Origin: Chryseobacterium candidae
GTDB taxonomy: Bacteria; Bacteroidota; Bacteroidia; Flavobacteriales; Weeksellaceae
Direction of reading: 5' to 3'
Length of the DNA stretch: 64,000 nt
NCBI RefSeq assembly: GCF_004916905.1
Contig: NZ_SDLV01000003.1
Location: forward strand, 1-64,000
The notes under the pieces were generated by a model, which ran no database searches, was not told the DNA's origin, and saw nothing but the letters and a program-made list of their open reading frames with translations. Shown piece by piece: positions 19,100 to 28,046 of this stretch (position 1 is the first letter of the stretch; each line of letters opens with the position of its first letter). A program made the position numbers and the translations under genes.

Positions 19100-20131
19100 C
19101 TATCTCGGTATTTCTATTCCTTCTAAAATCTGGCGGATAATTTCATCTGCGGTAAGACCTTCCATCTCTCTTTCCGGAGATACGATTACTCTGTGCCTTA
19201 AAACAGCGTAGCTTGCTTCTTTAATATCTTCAGGAGTTACAAAATCTCTTCCTCGTAATGCCGCAAATGCCTTTGATGCCGTAAGAAGTGCTAATGAAGC
19301 TCTTGGGGAAGCCCCTAAATATAAGAATTGGTTTTCTCTTGTATTGATGATAATTTTCGCAATATATTCCATCAATTGGGCTTCCACAATGATTTCTTTT
19401 ACCAGATGCTGATAGTTTTTCAATTGTTCAGCTGTAATAACGCGGTTGATTCCTTCTGTTTTATCCTCTTTTTTACTTTCGTGCTGATTTTTAATGATCG
19501 CGATTTCCTGTTCAAGATTAGGATATCCTACATTGATTTTGAATAGAAAACGGTCCAGCTGCGCTTCCGGAAGTCTATACGTTCCTTCATGTTCGATCGG
19601 ATTTTGAGTAGCGATCACCAGGAAAGGCTCTTCCAGAGTATAACGTGTTCCATCCATTGTGATCTGTCTTTCTTCCATAACTTCAAATAATGCAGACTGT
19701 GTTTTTGCCGGCGATCTGTTGATCTCATCAATCAGGATGAAATTGGAGAAGATAGGCCCTTTTTTAAATTCAAATTCTGAGTTTTTCACATTGAATACGG
19801 ATGTTCCCAAAATATCAGAAGGCATAAGATCCGGTGTAAACTGGATTCTGCTAAACCCTACATCAATGGTTTTGGCTAATAATTTCGCAGTGATTGTTTT
19901 CGCGACTCCCGGAACTCCTTCAATAAGAACGTGGCCGTTGGAAAGTAATGCGGCCAAAAGATGTTCAATCATCTTCTCCTGTCCTACGATCACTTTTCCG
20001 ATCTCAGATTTTACTTTCTCCAGACTTGCACGAAGTTCTATCATATCGATTCTCGACTGAAACTGCTCTTCCTGTTTATTAAGATTGATAGCGCTTTGGT
20101 TTTCTATATTGGGGTTATCAAAGTTTTCCAT
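19100..20131 (-). CDS. MoxR-family AAA+ ATPase
   Basis: About 343 aa from the MENFDNPN methionine; an upstream Met would add nine residues that look non-coding. Walker A GVPGVAKT, Walker B FILIDEINRSP, the sensor stretch FLVIATQNPIEHEGTYRLPE and the lid motif GASPRASLALL are all present. MoxR ATPases act as chaperones for partner proteins of the DUF58/VWA type; its partner is very probably the next gene. It is in the middle of an operon running from SpoIIM to DUF58. Confidence 0.95.
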   Translation of the reverse strand: MENFDNPNIENQSAINLNKQEEQFQSRIDMIELRASLEKVKSEIGKVIVGQEKMIEHLLAALLSNGHVLIEGVPGVAKTITAKLLAKTIDVGFSRIQFTPDLMPSDILGTSVFNVKNSEFEFKKGPIFSNFILIDEINRSPAKTQSALFEVMEERQITMDGTRYTLEEPFLVIATQNPIEHEGTYRLPEAQLDRFLFKINVGYPNLEQEIAIIKNQHESKKEDKTEGINRVITAEQLKNYQHLVKEIIVEAQLMEYIAKIIINTRENQFLYLGASPRASLALLTASKAFAALRGRDFVTPEDIKEASYAVLRHRVIVSPEREMEGLTADEIIRQILEGIEIPR

Positions 20132-20243
20132 AATAATTTTAATTTGTCTGTTTAACAATGCTTATCTACAATTAAATTTATGTTAACGAGCTTAGATTTT
20201 AGCATTGAAAACTTTTATATGGTTAGGTTATTCTATTGTTATA

Positions 20244-21401
20244 TTATTTAAGTATTTCATCAAGGAGCTTATTGATCCTTGTAAGATCTTCTTTCATTAC
20301 GCTGGCGTAAGGGTCCTGAGCTTTTTTGATAAGTGCCATAGCTTCATTGATCATTTCCATGGTTTTCCCGGTTTTCAAATGTAATTTTTTCGCAAATTCT
20401 TCATCTAAATGCTGGGTATCTATCAACAGATCCATTCTCACTTTGTTCAGAAAGTACTGAGCTTTCTTGGCCATCATATCATGAAAATCGCCTTCCTGAA
20501 GATACAGATTTCCAATGCTTTTCACAAAATCAAGGGAAGTATTTCTCAATGGTTCCGTTACAGGGACTATTCTTTGTTTTCTTTTTGCATTAAAGAAGAT
20601 AAAAAGAATCAAGCCTCCTAAAAATATCCACCAAGCATATTTTAAAGCCGGATTTGACAATATAAATCTCATAAAAAACCGTGATTCAGAGCTTTTGTTT
20701 GAGATAAACCATAGGGTTTCCCTATCCTGAAGATATGAAAACACGTCCTGAGCGTATTTCACATTTCCGGGTTTCAGAAGATAATAATTCGTTAGAAAAA
20801 GTGGTTCCGCATGCGCATAGATGTATCCCTTACCAAACTTTACTTTGATAAAGTTCGCCTGATCTGTATTCTTTCTTTCTACCGTTTTTCCAAGTACTTC
20901 CACTCTGGGTTTAATGAATGAAAACCCTCTACCCGATGGGAATTTATCCAGCTTAATGAAATCATTCTGAAATTTTTTATCGGTAAGTTTCAATACATTT
21001 TCTTCTTCAAAAGAGATTTCAGAATCATAATATCCAATGCTGTCTGAAATTTCTTTAGGCATACGGGTCACCATCAGAAATGCGTCTGAGCCTTCAGATA
21101 CCTGAGTCAGAATTTTATTCCAAGACTCTCTGTCAATATTATTTTCAATAACTACAATATTGTGAGGGGACTTTTTATGCTGGCTGTAGTATTCGTAGGG
21201 GATCTGCTCAATTTTTTTCAGATTATTTTTAAAAAGATCTTTAGCTTCATTATTAAAAACAAACAATCCAAAGGGAGACTTTTCATTGATATCAAAATTC
21301 TTCCGCCAGTCTGTTGTTTCTTTTTTGTTAACTTCAAGCAATGCCAGAACAATCATCACAATGACGAAAATTACAGCATATGTTTTGAAAGTTTTATTCA
21401 T
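20244..21401 (-). CDS. DUF4350 domain membrane protein
   Basis: 385 aa. An N-terminal membrane helix (about 8-25), an extracytoplasmic DUF4350-type domain (about 35-220, with SPFGLFVFNNEAKDLF and RGFSFIKPRVEVLG), a second helix near 248-265 (ALKYAWWIFLGGLILFIFF) and a cytoplasmic helical tail. The family is found next to MoxR, DUF58 and DUF4129 genes in many phyla; no reaction is known. It lies between DUF4129 and moxR in a tight operon. Confidence 0.85.
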   Translation of the reverse strand: MNKTFKTYAVIFVIVMIVLALLEVNKKETTDWRKNFDINEKSPFGLFVFNNEAKDLFKNNLKKIEQIPYEYYSQHKKSPHNIVVIENNIDRESWNKILTQVSEGSDAFLMVTRMPKEISDSIGYYDSEISFEEENVLKLTDKKFQNDFIKLDKFPSGRGFSFIKPRVEVLGKTVERKNTDQANFIKVKFGKGYIYAHAEPLFLTNYYLLKPGNVKYAQDVFSYLQDRETLWFISNKSSESRFFMRFILSNPALKYAWWIFLGGLILFIFFNAKRKQRIVPVTEPLRNTSLDFVKSIGNLYLQEGDFHDMMAKKAQYFLNKVRMDLLIDTQHLDEEFAKKLHLKTGKTMEMINEAMALIKKAQDPYASVMKEDLTRINKLLDEILK

Positions 21402-21412
21402 GGTTATTATTG

Positions 21413-22204
21413 TTATGGTTTAAATGCCTGATACTGATTTTTAAATTTCTGGTAGCTTTCTTCTTCAATATTGAACTCTCCGTACCAGACATAATCAAAA
21501 ATATAAGACAGATTAGAGAAGTCATTTTTCAGATGAGGAGCTTTTAGCTCTGCGGCATAGTCCTTATTTGTTTTTTCAGGATTCCAATTAATCAGTTTCT
21601 TGTCACTCAGCTTTTTTAAGATAAACAGGAATTGGTAACGAACTGCAGAACGGTAATCTCCTGCAAGTTCAAATTTTGCGATACTTTCAGGAAAATTAAT
21701 TTCGTGGATATTTTCATGAAGCTCCTGCACATTAAGCTCCAATTTTTTATTCTTTTTACCAAAAATAAAATTTCCGTCTTTGCCCATGATATATCTGATG
21801 ATGAAATAAAGCAGAAACCCAACAAGAATAATGGCAAAGAGACGAATAAGAACAGTCGTAAGTTCCGCCGACTTATTGAGTGCTGTATCTCCAAAGATTT
21901 CCTGTATAATCTGATTAATCTTCCGCATCAGTTTTTGAAAGAAAGATTCTCTCGGTTTTGAAACGGAGTAATCAAATTCATTTCCTTTATATCTCGACGG
22001 AATGTTTTCTTTGAATGTTTTGGGGTACACCTCATTCTCCGATACCGGATATTTCATCAGTACAGAATCTGCACGAAGCATATTCCTGTAATGTCCGGTT
22101 GTATATAATGAATCTGCCAGATCATCAGAAACCGGAGCATCATCCTGAGCCTGAACAAGCCCAAGAGAGAAAAAAAACAGTATGAAAAAAAGAATTTTAT
22201 TCAT
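21413..22204 (-). CDS. DUF4129 domain protein with signal peptide
   Basis: 263 aa from the MNKILFF methionine, which gives a clean signal peptide ending GLVQAQ. A single membrane helix (about 120-140) is followed by a cytoplasmic C-terminal domain of DUF4129 type (YRSAVRYQFLFILKKLSDKK, then NKDYAAELK and FDYVWYGEF), which resembles helical transglutaminase-associated domains. Its ATG overlaps the stop of the upstream membrane-protein gene (8 bp, ATGAATAA), showing translational coupling. Start choice was made from this overlap and the signal peptide. Confidence 0.85.
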   Translation of the reverse strand: MNKILFFILFFFSLGLVQAQDDAPVSDDLADSLYTTGHYRNMLRADSVLMKYPVSENEVYPKTFKENIPSRYKGNEFDYSVSKPRESFFQKLMRKINQIIQEIFGDTALNKSAELTTVLIRLFAIILVGFLLYFIIRYIMGKDGNFIFGKKNKKLELNVQELHENIHEINFPESIAKFELAGDYRSAVRYQFLFILKKLSDKKLINWNPEKTNKDYAAELKAPHLKNDFSNLSYIFDYVWYGEFNIEEESYQKFKNQYQAFKP

Positions 22205-23159
22205 TGATTCCAATCGTATCTATTTCTGCCAATTCTACTTTCTGGTGAAGATCTGTTCTGCTGTCATAATACATTAATCCCGCATTCACATACATCAGAT
22301 TAGATAGAAAAAATGAAAGCAACATGGAAACTCCGTAGAATACAAAAAAAATGATTCCGGCAGTTCCGGTAAAAGGATTCTGTTCAAAATTTCCGTCCGG
22401 TGTAGAGGTAAGAAGCGATCCGTAAAAAAACATCATCGGGATAAATGTGAATATAGATGTTGCCATGTAAATGATAATAAACATTACAAAGGCAGATCCC
22501 CAATATTTCCAGAACGGAGATTTTTCACTTCCATGCGGGTAAGAAAACTGAGAACGCAAAGAATAACTCAGACTTCCCCAGAAGCCTCTGTCCGAATTAA
22601 AATAATCATACATCAGAAAGGTAGTAAAATTAAATATTGTTGGATAAAGCAACAGGATGAGAAACAACCCGATAATAATAAAAATCAGGATATAAGAAAA
22701 ACCTACCACGAATAAAATTGCCGGAGTAACAATAAAGATCATTCCCAGACACAGCTTTACAATTCTACCGGCATTGTTTTTAAAGTCGCCAAGAATTTCA
22801 TCTGTCTTTATTTTTTCTGCTCCCTGTGCAATTCTTTTTAAGTAAAAAACTGGATACAGATAATTGACAATCATCAGAATCATAAAAAGCAGGAAAGTCA
22901 GTAATCCTACTGTAATCAGCATTCCGGAATTTTCTGCAAAATACTGTTCAAAATAATAGGTTTCTCCTCCAAGATTGGATCCGAATATCTGTGAAAAGAG
23001 CTCTTTATACCCGAAAATCACCACAGTTACCATTAAAATCAAAAGCAAACCATTGATCAGGATATAATTTTTAAAATAATTCTTCCCGTATAATTTGAAA
23101 AAATTGAAACTGTCACTGATGAAAGTTCCAAAATCTCTTTTTTTATAAAATTGCATCAT
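22197..23159 (-). CDS. Polytopic membrane protein of the MoxR operon
   Basis: About 320 aa from the MMQFYKK methionines; the frame is open further upstream but that part overlaps the preceding gene. There are about six membrane helices (for example around YILINGLLLILMVTVVIFGY, LLTFLLFMILMIVNYLYPVF and two long ones in the middle). The N-terminal FGTFISDSFNFFK resembles glycerophosphoryl-diester-phosphodiesterase-type membrane domains. Function unknown. It starts inside the last 17 bp of the SpoIIM-like gene and ends inside the DUF4129 start, so it is translationally coupled on both sides. Confidence 0.8.
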   Translation of the reverse strand: MMQFYKKRDFGTFISDSFNFFKLYGKNYFKNYILINGLLLILMVTVVIFGYKELFSQIFGSNLGGETYYFEQYFAENSGMLITVGLLTFLLFMILMIVNYLYPVFYLKRIAQGAEKIKTDEILGDFKNNAGRIVKLCLGMIFIVTPAILFVVGFSYILIFIIIGLFLILLLYPTIFNFTTFLMYDYFNSDRGFWGSLSYSLRSQFSYPHGSEKSPFWKYWGSAFVMFIIIYMATSIFTFIPMMFFYGSLLTSTPDGNFEQNPFTGTAGIIFFVFYGVSMLLSFFLSNLMYVNAGLMYYDSRTDLHQKVELAEIDTIGINE

Positions 23160-24126
23160 GAATGTGTTTATTAGTTTTTTTATAGACAACTGACGGATAT
23201 ACAAAATAGTAGAATCCTATGATTGCCAGTGAGCCTAAAATAATGATCAGGTTCAAAAGCAGAGGCATCTTCAATGCGTGTCTGGTGACATAACCTTCTA
23301 TAATCCCTGCACAAATAGTGAAAGGAACCGTACTCAAAAATATTTTAAATGAATCTTTAAATCCTTTTTTAAAAGAATTAAATCTCGAAAACGTTCTCGG
23401 AAACAAAATAGAAGCTCCCAGAATCAATCCGCACATGGCTTCCACTACCATGGCAAAAATTTCAAAGACTCCATGAAGCCATATTCCTCTTGCACTCTCT
23501 TTTAATGCTCCGTAATCATAGAAAAAGTATTGAAAAGATCCCAGCATCACACTATTCGAGAGCAATGCAAACAATGTTCCCACTCCTCCTGCAATGCCGT
23601 AGATATATAATTTTGCCCCTACCTGAATGTTATTAAAGATAATCCCGATTGTACTTCCCCAAGTGCTTCCACTCTGATACACTCCTACAGCATTGTTATT
23701 TTTAATATTTTCAATAGTTTCATTCACATACCCTTCACCCAAAATAATATTGACAAAATCTTTATCATAGATGGCAGAAAGTACTCCTATTGAGGTAAAT
23801 AAAATAAAAAAGAGAAAGGCATACATCAGATATCTCCGGTACTGATACATCAACAACGGAACTTCTGTTTTAAAAAAATAAACCAGCCTGTTCTCCTCTA
23901 CCCTTTTCGTTTTATAGATTTTCTGAAAAATCCGGGCAGATAAATGATTTAAATAAACAGTAGTGTTACTTTTAGGATAATACGTCTGGGCAAAAGAAAG
24001 ATCGTTGATCAGGTTTATATACAGTGAAGACAGGTCATCAGGATTTTTTTTTATTTTCCCTTGAATAACCTGTTCGATTCCCAACCATTTTTCTTTATTT
24101 TGTTTAATGAAATAAACTTCTCTCAT
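23143..24126 (-). CDS. SpoIIM-family (stage II sporulation M-like) membrane protein
   Basis: 327 aa with a soluble N-terminus of about 100 residues and then about six membrane helices. The family hallmark is visible in the middle: NNIQVGAKLYIYGIAGGVGT and GIWLHGVFEIFAMVVEAMCG, the H/E-containing core shared with SpoIIM. The bacterium makes no spores; such proteins are common next to MoxR operons and RDD proteins. It is the first gene of the minus-strand operon, and its ATG is just 28 bp from the divergent RDD gene. Confidence 0.9.
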   Translation of the reverse strand: MREVYFIKQNKEKWLGIEQVIQGKIKKNPDDLSSLYINLINDLSFAQTYYPKSNTTVYLNHLSARIFQKIYKTKRVEENRLVYFFKTEVPLLMYQYRRYLMYAFLFFILFTSIGVLSAIYDKDFVNIILGEGYVNETIENIKNNNAVGVYQSGSTWGSTIGIIFNNIQVGAKLYIYGIAGGVGTLFALLSNSVMLGSFQYFFYDYGALKESARGIWLHGVFEIFAMVVEAMCGLILGASILFPRTFSRFNSFKKGFKDSFKIFLSTVPFTICAGIIEGYVTRHALKMPLLLNLIIILGSLAIIGFYYFVYPSVVYKKTNKHIHDAIL

Positions 24127-24154
24127 AATTATTAAGGCTAAAATAATAAAAAAT

Positions 24155-24904
24155 ATGTCTCAAATTGCGATAAATACCTCACAAAATGTAAATATTAACT
24201 TTAATATTGCAGGCGTAGGAGAAAGGATGCTTGCCTTTATTATTGATCTTCTGATCAGGATTGCCTACGTGGTAATTATCCTGTATCTGTTCTTCAATAT
24301 TTTTGATTTGGGATATCTTTTAGAGGGTCTTGACAGCTGGTCAATACAGGCTGTATATCTTGTCCTTACCTTTCCTGTTTATATTTATCCCCTTGTAATG
24401 GAAAGCTTGATGGAAGGTCAGACTCCTGGTAAAAAGCTCATGAAAATCAAAGTAGTGAAGATTGACGGTTACCAGGCAAGCTTCGCTGATTATATGATCC
24501 GGTGGGTCTTCAGAATTGTAGATGTTTCATTTGCCGGAGTAGTAGGACTTATTTCTATGATTGTTTCTAAAAATAATCAGCGTTTGGGTGACATAGCTTC
24601 CGGAACAGCTGTTATTTCTCTAAAGAACAACATCAATATTTCTCATACAATCCTGGAGAATATCCATGAAAATTATATTCCTTCTTTCCCTCAGGTGATT
24701 GCTTTGAGTGATAACGACATGAGAATCATCAAAGATAATTATACCAAAGCTCTAAAAGTAGACGACCGCCAGATCATCAGTAAACTGTCTGAAAAAATCA
24801 AAAGCATTCTGAAACTGGAAATAGATCCCACTAAAATGACGGAAAGACAGTTCATCAATGTTATTATCAAAGATTACAACTATTATACAGGAAAAGACAA
24901 TTAG
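24155..24904 (+). CDS. RDD-family membrane protein
   Basis: 249 aa. The RDD domain covers about residues 17-160: the Arg is in GVGERMLAFIIDLLIR, and a family-typical EGQTPGKKLMKIKVVKIDG loop and NNQRLGDIASGTAVI follow. There are about four membrane helices and a hydrophilic tail of about 85 aa. Transport of small solutes or sodium has been proposed for some RDD proteins. It is divergent from the SpoIIM gene with only 28 bp between start codons, so its promoter must lie inside spoIIM; TTATTTTG at 24095-24102 is a candidate -7 box. Confidence 0.9.
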   Translation: MSQIAINTSQNVNINFNIAGVGERMLAFIIDLLIRIAYVVIILYLFFNIFDLGYLLEGLDSWSIQAVYLVLTFPVYIYPLVMESLMEGQTPGKKLMKIKVVKIDGYQASFADYMIRWVFRIVDVSFAGVVGLISMIVSKNNQRLGDIASGTAVISLKNNINISHTILENIHENYIPSFPQVIALSDNDMRIIKDNYTKALKVDDRQIISKLSEKIKSILKLEIDPTKMTERQFINVIIKDYNYYTGKDN

Positions 24905-24985
24905 TAGAGTTGATCGTCAATTTTGCTTCGCAAGTGAACGGTTAATTTAAAAATGTTGAAAAATTAACAGCAAAGCCTATTCTCT

Positions 24986-25027
24986 ATTGCTTATTGCTTA
25001 TTGCTTATTGCTTATTGCTTATTGCTT
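24986..25027. repeat. Six tandem ATTGCTT heptamers
   Basis: Six perfect 7-bp units in a row lie 50 bp before the GNAT gene. Two more units of the same heptamer occur at about 17686-17699. Heptamer tandems of this sort can vary in number through slippage. They are too short and ungapped to be CRISPR. Confidence 0.85.
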
Positions 25028-25077
25028 ACGCAAAGCTCGGTGCAATTTTTGTATATTTATCATTAAAGTCCTGAATC

Positions 25078-25368
25078 ATGAAATTTGAAAACAATAAATC
25101 CGGAAACGGCGGAGTTCTTACTTTAAACAATGAAACAAAAGAAGTAGGGAGACTTACCTATACAATTTTCCCTGAAGATCATAAATTCATTATTTCTTTT
25201 GTATTAGTACACCCTGAATTCGAAGGGAGAGGAATGGGAAAATTTTTAGTGGAAGAAGCCATCAAATTTGCCAGAGAAAACAATTGGAAAGTATATCCGC
25301 ACTGTTCCTATGCAAGATCTGTGATGATGAGAATGAGTGATGTGGACGATATATTTTTAAAGAATTAA
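25078..25368 (+). CDS. Short GNAT (YjdJ-like) acetyltransferase
   Basis: A 96-aa minimal GNAT of the COG2388 type. The acetyl-CoA loop is PEFEGRGMGKFLVEEAIKFA (about 54-73), with the Q/RxxGxG motif reading EGRGMG, and a conserved C-terminal KVYPHCSYARSVMM. Proteins of this size lack the usual substrate half and their substrates are unknown. Its 3' end overlaps the convergent glycosyltransferase gene by 12 bp. Confidence 0.88.
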   Translation: MKFENNKSGNGGVLTLNNETKEVGRLTYTIFPEDHKFIISFVLVHPEFEGRGMGKFLVEEAIKFARENNWKVYPHCSYARSVMMRMSDVDDIFLKN

Positions 25369-26328
25369 AACTTCGTTGAGCAGGATATCTTCAATATCAT
25401 CCGGATAATCTACTTTTAGATGATGATCGGAAGCTACCCACTCCATAATTTCCTGAAGACTTAAAACCTTGGAATTGGGTATTCCCATTTTGTCAAGAGC
25501 ACATGCATTGCATTCCTGTTCATATTGATTGTGGATAGGAATTACGAAAAGTTTTTTATCCATAAACAATGCTTCTGCCGGACTTTCAAAACCTGCGTTG
25601 CACAAAACCCCTTCACAGCCTTCAAAGTATTTCAAATACTGAGTTTCATCAATAGGAAATACTTCCACGTTTTTCACCCTTACCTGTACTTTGCTGTATT
25701 TTGAAAATACTTTCCACTCCACAGGAATTTTTCTTAAAACCTTAATAATATTCTCATCTGCAAAACTGGGAAGATAAACAAGATAATATCCCTGTTTATA
25801 AGGATTCAGATTTCTGATCTTTCTTCTGATTACAGGTTTTTTGATCTGTGGATGATAATTTTCAAAATGGAATCCTATTTTTCTTTCGCTGGGAACATAA
25901 TATTTAAGAATAATTTCCCCCAGAAAATCTTTTTCCTTTGGTTTGGGGGTTTCAGGAAAACTCATGGAAGCCTGGTGGCTGAGTTCTATCATTGGCAGCT
26001 TTTTCAGCTTGGAAGCCCAACCTGTCAGAGGTTCATAATCATTAATAATTAAATCATACTGTGACAGTTCCAGCTCTCTGATTGTTTTAGCTGCTTCAAA
26101 GAATTTATTTTCGGTAAATGTTTTTCGGTAAGATAAGCCTCCTGTCTTATTATAGAGAAGAGAAATACCTTTGTATTGAAAATTAATATCAAAATCAGCC
26201 TTCAATTGCGATTGATGACCACTGATCAGGGTATCCACAGATGCATGTTTTTTGAGAAGAGGAATGATTTCCTGTGCTCGGGCGACATGCCCGTTTCCAG
26301 TACCCTGGAATGCATACAAAATCTTCAT
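25357..26328 (-). CDS. MurG-like glycosyltransferase (GT-B)
   Basis: 323 aa. The N-terminal GTGNGHVARAQEIIPLLKK is the glycine-rich loop of GT28/MurG-like GT-B enzymes, and the C-terminal GVLCNAGFESPAEALFMDKK with VIPIHNQYEQECNA is the nucleotide-sugar site. Such genes are annotated only as glycosyltransferases; acceptor unknown. The start follows the stop of the LpxH-like gene with no gap, so both are made from one transcript and probably work on a common glycolipid. Confidence 0.88.
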   Translation of the reverse strand: MKILYAFQGTGNGHVARAQEIIPLLKKHASVDTLISGHQSQLKADFDINFQYKGISLLYNKTGGLSYRKTFTENKFFEAAKTIRELELSQYDLIINDYEPLTGWASKLKKLPMIELSHQASMSFPETPKPKEKDFLGEIILKYYVPSERKIGFHFENYHPQIKKPVIRRKIRNLNPYKQGYYLVYLPSFADENIIKVLRKIPVEWKVFSKYSKVQVRVKNVEVFPIDETQYLKYFEGCEGVLCNAGFESPAEALFMDKKLFVIPIHNQYEQECNACALDKMGIPNSKVLSLQEIMEWVASDHHLKVDYPDDIEDILLNEVLIL

Positions 26329-27153
26329 TTAGGAAAAGTTGGTTACAATCTTTAAAAGAGCTGAATTATCCATCTCCTGGATTTCTTCTGCTTCATCATC
26401 TTTCAGTAAATGTTTATGCTCATCATAATAAAAAATACTCCATTGTTTATCATGATACTCCAAAGCAGAAAGATTTTCTATCCAGTCACCGGAATTCAAA
26501 TAAGTACAGGATCCTTTTTTATTAACTACCTCACGAATCTGAGGCTGGTGGATATGCCCGCACACCACATAATCATATTGGTTGTCAATAGCCAGCTCAG
26601 AAGCCGTCAATTCAAAATCTCCGATATATTTTACCGCTTTTTTCACATTGTTTTTGATCTTCTTTGAAAATGAGTATTTCTCTTTACCCATTTTTTCTAA
26701 GAACCAATTTACAACATTATTGATAATAATCAGAAGGTCATAACCTTTTCCGCCGAGTTTGGCGATCCATTTTGAGTGCTGGACGGATGCATCGAAAACA
26801 TCCCCGTGAAAAATCCAGGTTTTTTTCTGATCGATATTCAGACAGATTTTATTACAGACTTTAAGTTTTCCCAGTTCAAAATCTGTGAACTTACGGAACA
26901 TTTCGTCATGATTGCCTGTAATATAATAGACATCTGTGTTCTTGGTAGCTAATGAAAGAATCTTTCTGATTACTTTCAAATGAGGTTTAGGGAAGTAAGA
27001 CTTTTTAAATTGCCAGATATCAATAATATCACCGTTTAAAACTAAAGTTTTAGGCTGGATAGAATTGAGGTATCTCAACAGTTCTTTAGCCTTACATCCA
27101 TAAGTTCCCAAATGAACATCCGATATAACAACTAATTCAACGTTTCTTTTCAT
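26329..27153 (-). CDS. LpxH-like metallophosphoesterase (UDP-2,3-diacylglucosamine diphosphatase family)
   Basis: About 274 aa from MKRNVELVV. The five calcineurin-type metal motifs are present: ISDVHLG, NGDIIDIW, TGNHDEM, HGDVFD and CGHIHQPQI. In LpxH/LpxI-type enzymes this fold cleaves UDP-diacylglucosamine in lipid A synthesis; this longer branch, paired with a glycosyltransferase, is common in Bacteroidetes and may have another pyrophosphate substrate. The gene directly joins the MurG-like gene. Confidence 0.87.
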   Translation of the reverse strand: MKRNVELVVISDVHLGTYGCKAKELLRYLNSIQPKTLVLNGDIIDIWQFKKSYFPKPHLKVIRKILSLATKNTDVYYITGNHDEMFRKFTDFELGKLKVCNKICLNIDQKKTWIFHGDVFDASVQHSKWIAKLGGKGYDLLIIINNVVNWFLEKMGKEKYSFSKKIKNNVKKAVKYIGDFELTASELAIDNQYDYVVCGHIHQPQIREVVNKKGSCTYLNSGDWIENLSALEYHDKQWSIFYYDEHKHLLKDDEAEEIQEMDNSALLKIVTNFS

Positions 27154-27210
27154 AGTTTTGTACAAAGAAACTAATTGAAAATTAACTGTATATGAATGCT
27201 ATATTATTTT

Positions 27211-27951
27211 TTATAAAGAGTTCATCAGCTCTTCAGTAATTTCCATATTGTGATAAACGTTCTGCACATCATCATCCTCTTCGAAACGCTCAAGCATTTT
27301 CATATTCGCTTTGAACTGTTCTGCGTTTACTTCTTTTGTATTATTTGGAATTCTTTGAAGTTCTGCACTTTTTGCTTCAATTCCCAACGCATCCAATTTG
27401 TGAGATAAAGAACCAAAATCTTCAAAAGCTGTGGTAATCATTACTTCTTCTTCATCTTTTTCTACATCTTCTGCTCCTCCGTCAATCATTTCCATTTCGA
27501 AATCATCCCAATCCATTTTGATCTGAGCCAAATCTATTGTAAAAATTCCTTTTCTGTCGAAAATAAATGCTAATTCACCATTTTTACCAAGGTTACCGTC
27601 AAACTTGTTGAAGATAGCCCTTACGTTGGCTACAGTTCTTGTTGTATTGTTTGTAGTACATTCTACAAAAAATGCAACACCACCTTGTCCATAACCTTCA
27701 TAAGTGATTTCTTCATAGTTTTCTGCATCTGCACCACTCGCTTTCTTAATGGCTCTTTCAACATTATCCTTAGGCATATTAGCCCCTTTTGCGTTCTGGA
27801 TACATCTTCTCAACGCGGGATTGGATTCCGGATCTGTTCCACCTGCTTTTACAGCCAGTGCAATATCTTTTCCTATTTTAGAGAATGTCTTGGCCATTTT
27901 ATCCCATCTGGCCATTTTAGAAGCTTTTCTATATTCAAATGCTCTTCCCAT
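27211..27951 (-). CDS. YebC/PmpR-family protein
   Basis: About 246 aa from MGRAFEYRK; the 11 codons in front of it read like leader DNA. YebC features: KMARWDKMAKTFSKIGKDIA, NMPKDNVERAIKKA, YEGYGQGGVAFFVECTTNN and the C-terminal acidic domain. YebC proteins have been described as DNA-binding regulators and, more recently, as factors that help ribosomes through proline runs. A single gene behind its own promoter, downstream of the ompA terminator. Confidence 0.95.
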   Translation of the reverse strand: MGRAFEYRKASKMARWDKMAKTFSKIGKDIALAVKAGGTDPESNPALRRCIQNAKGANMPKDNVERAIKKASGADAENYEEITYEGYGQGGVAFFVECTTNNTTRTVANVRAIFNKFDGNLGKNGELAFIFDRKGIFTIDLAQIKMDWDDFEMEMIDGGAEDVEKDEEEVMITTAFEDFGSLSHKLDALGIEAKSAELQRIPNNTKEVNAEQFKANMKMLERFEEDDDVQNVYHNMEITEELMNSL

Positions 27952-27971
27952 TTTAATTTTTAAATTTCCAA

Positions 27972-27979
27972 CAAAATTA
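27972..27979 (-). promoter_or_regulatory. Putative -7 box of yebC
   Basis: TAATTTTG on the minus strand matches TAnnTTTG and lies 20 nt before the MGRAFEYRK start. A clear -33 TTTG at the proper distance is not visible. Confidence 0.45.
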
Positions 27980-28000
27980 CTCAAAAGTCAACAAAAAAAA

Positions 28001-28027
28001 AATACCTCCAATAAAATTGGAGGTATT
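28001..28027 (-). terminator. Terminator of ompA
   Basis: AATACCTCCAAT and ATTGGAGGTATT form a perfect 12-bp stem with a 3-nt loop. On the minus strand it is followed by about ten T. It is 20 bp past the ompA stop. Confidence 0.9.
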
Positions 28028-28046
28028 CATTATTTAGAAAAATTAA

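Noticed and set aside
23160..23204. Longer N-terminus (15 extra codons) for the membrane protein ending at 22197
   Set aside because: It lies in the coding end of the SpoIIM-like gene, and the MMQFYKK start gives the usual short overlap.
24986..25027. CRISPR-like repeats
   Set aside because: Units are 7 bp, directly adjacent and without spacers.
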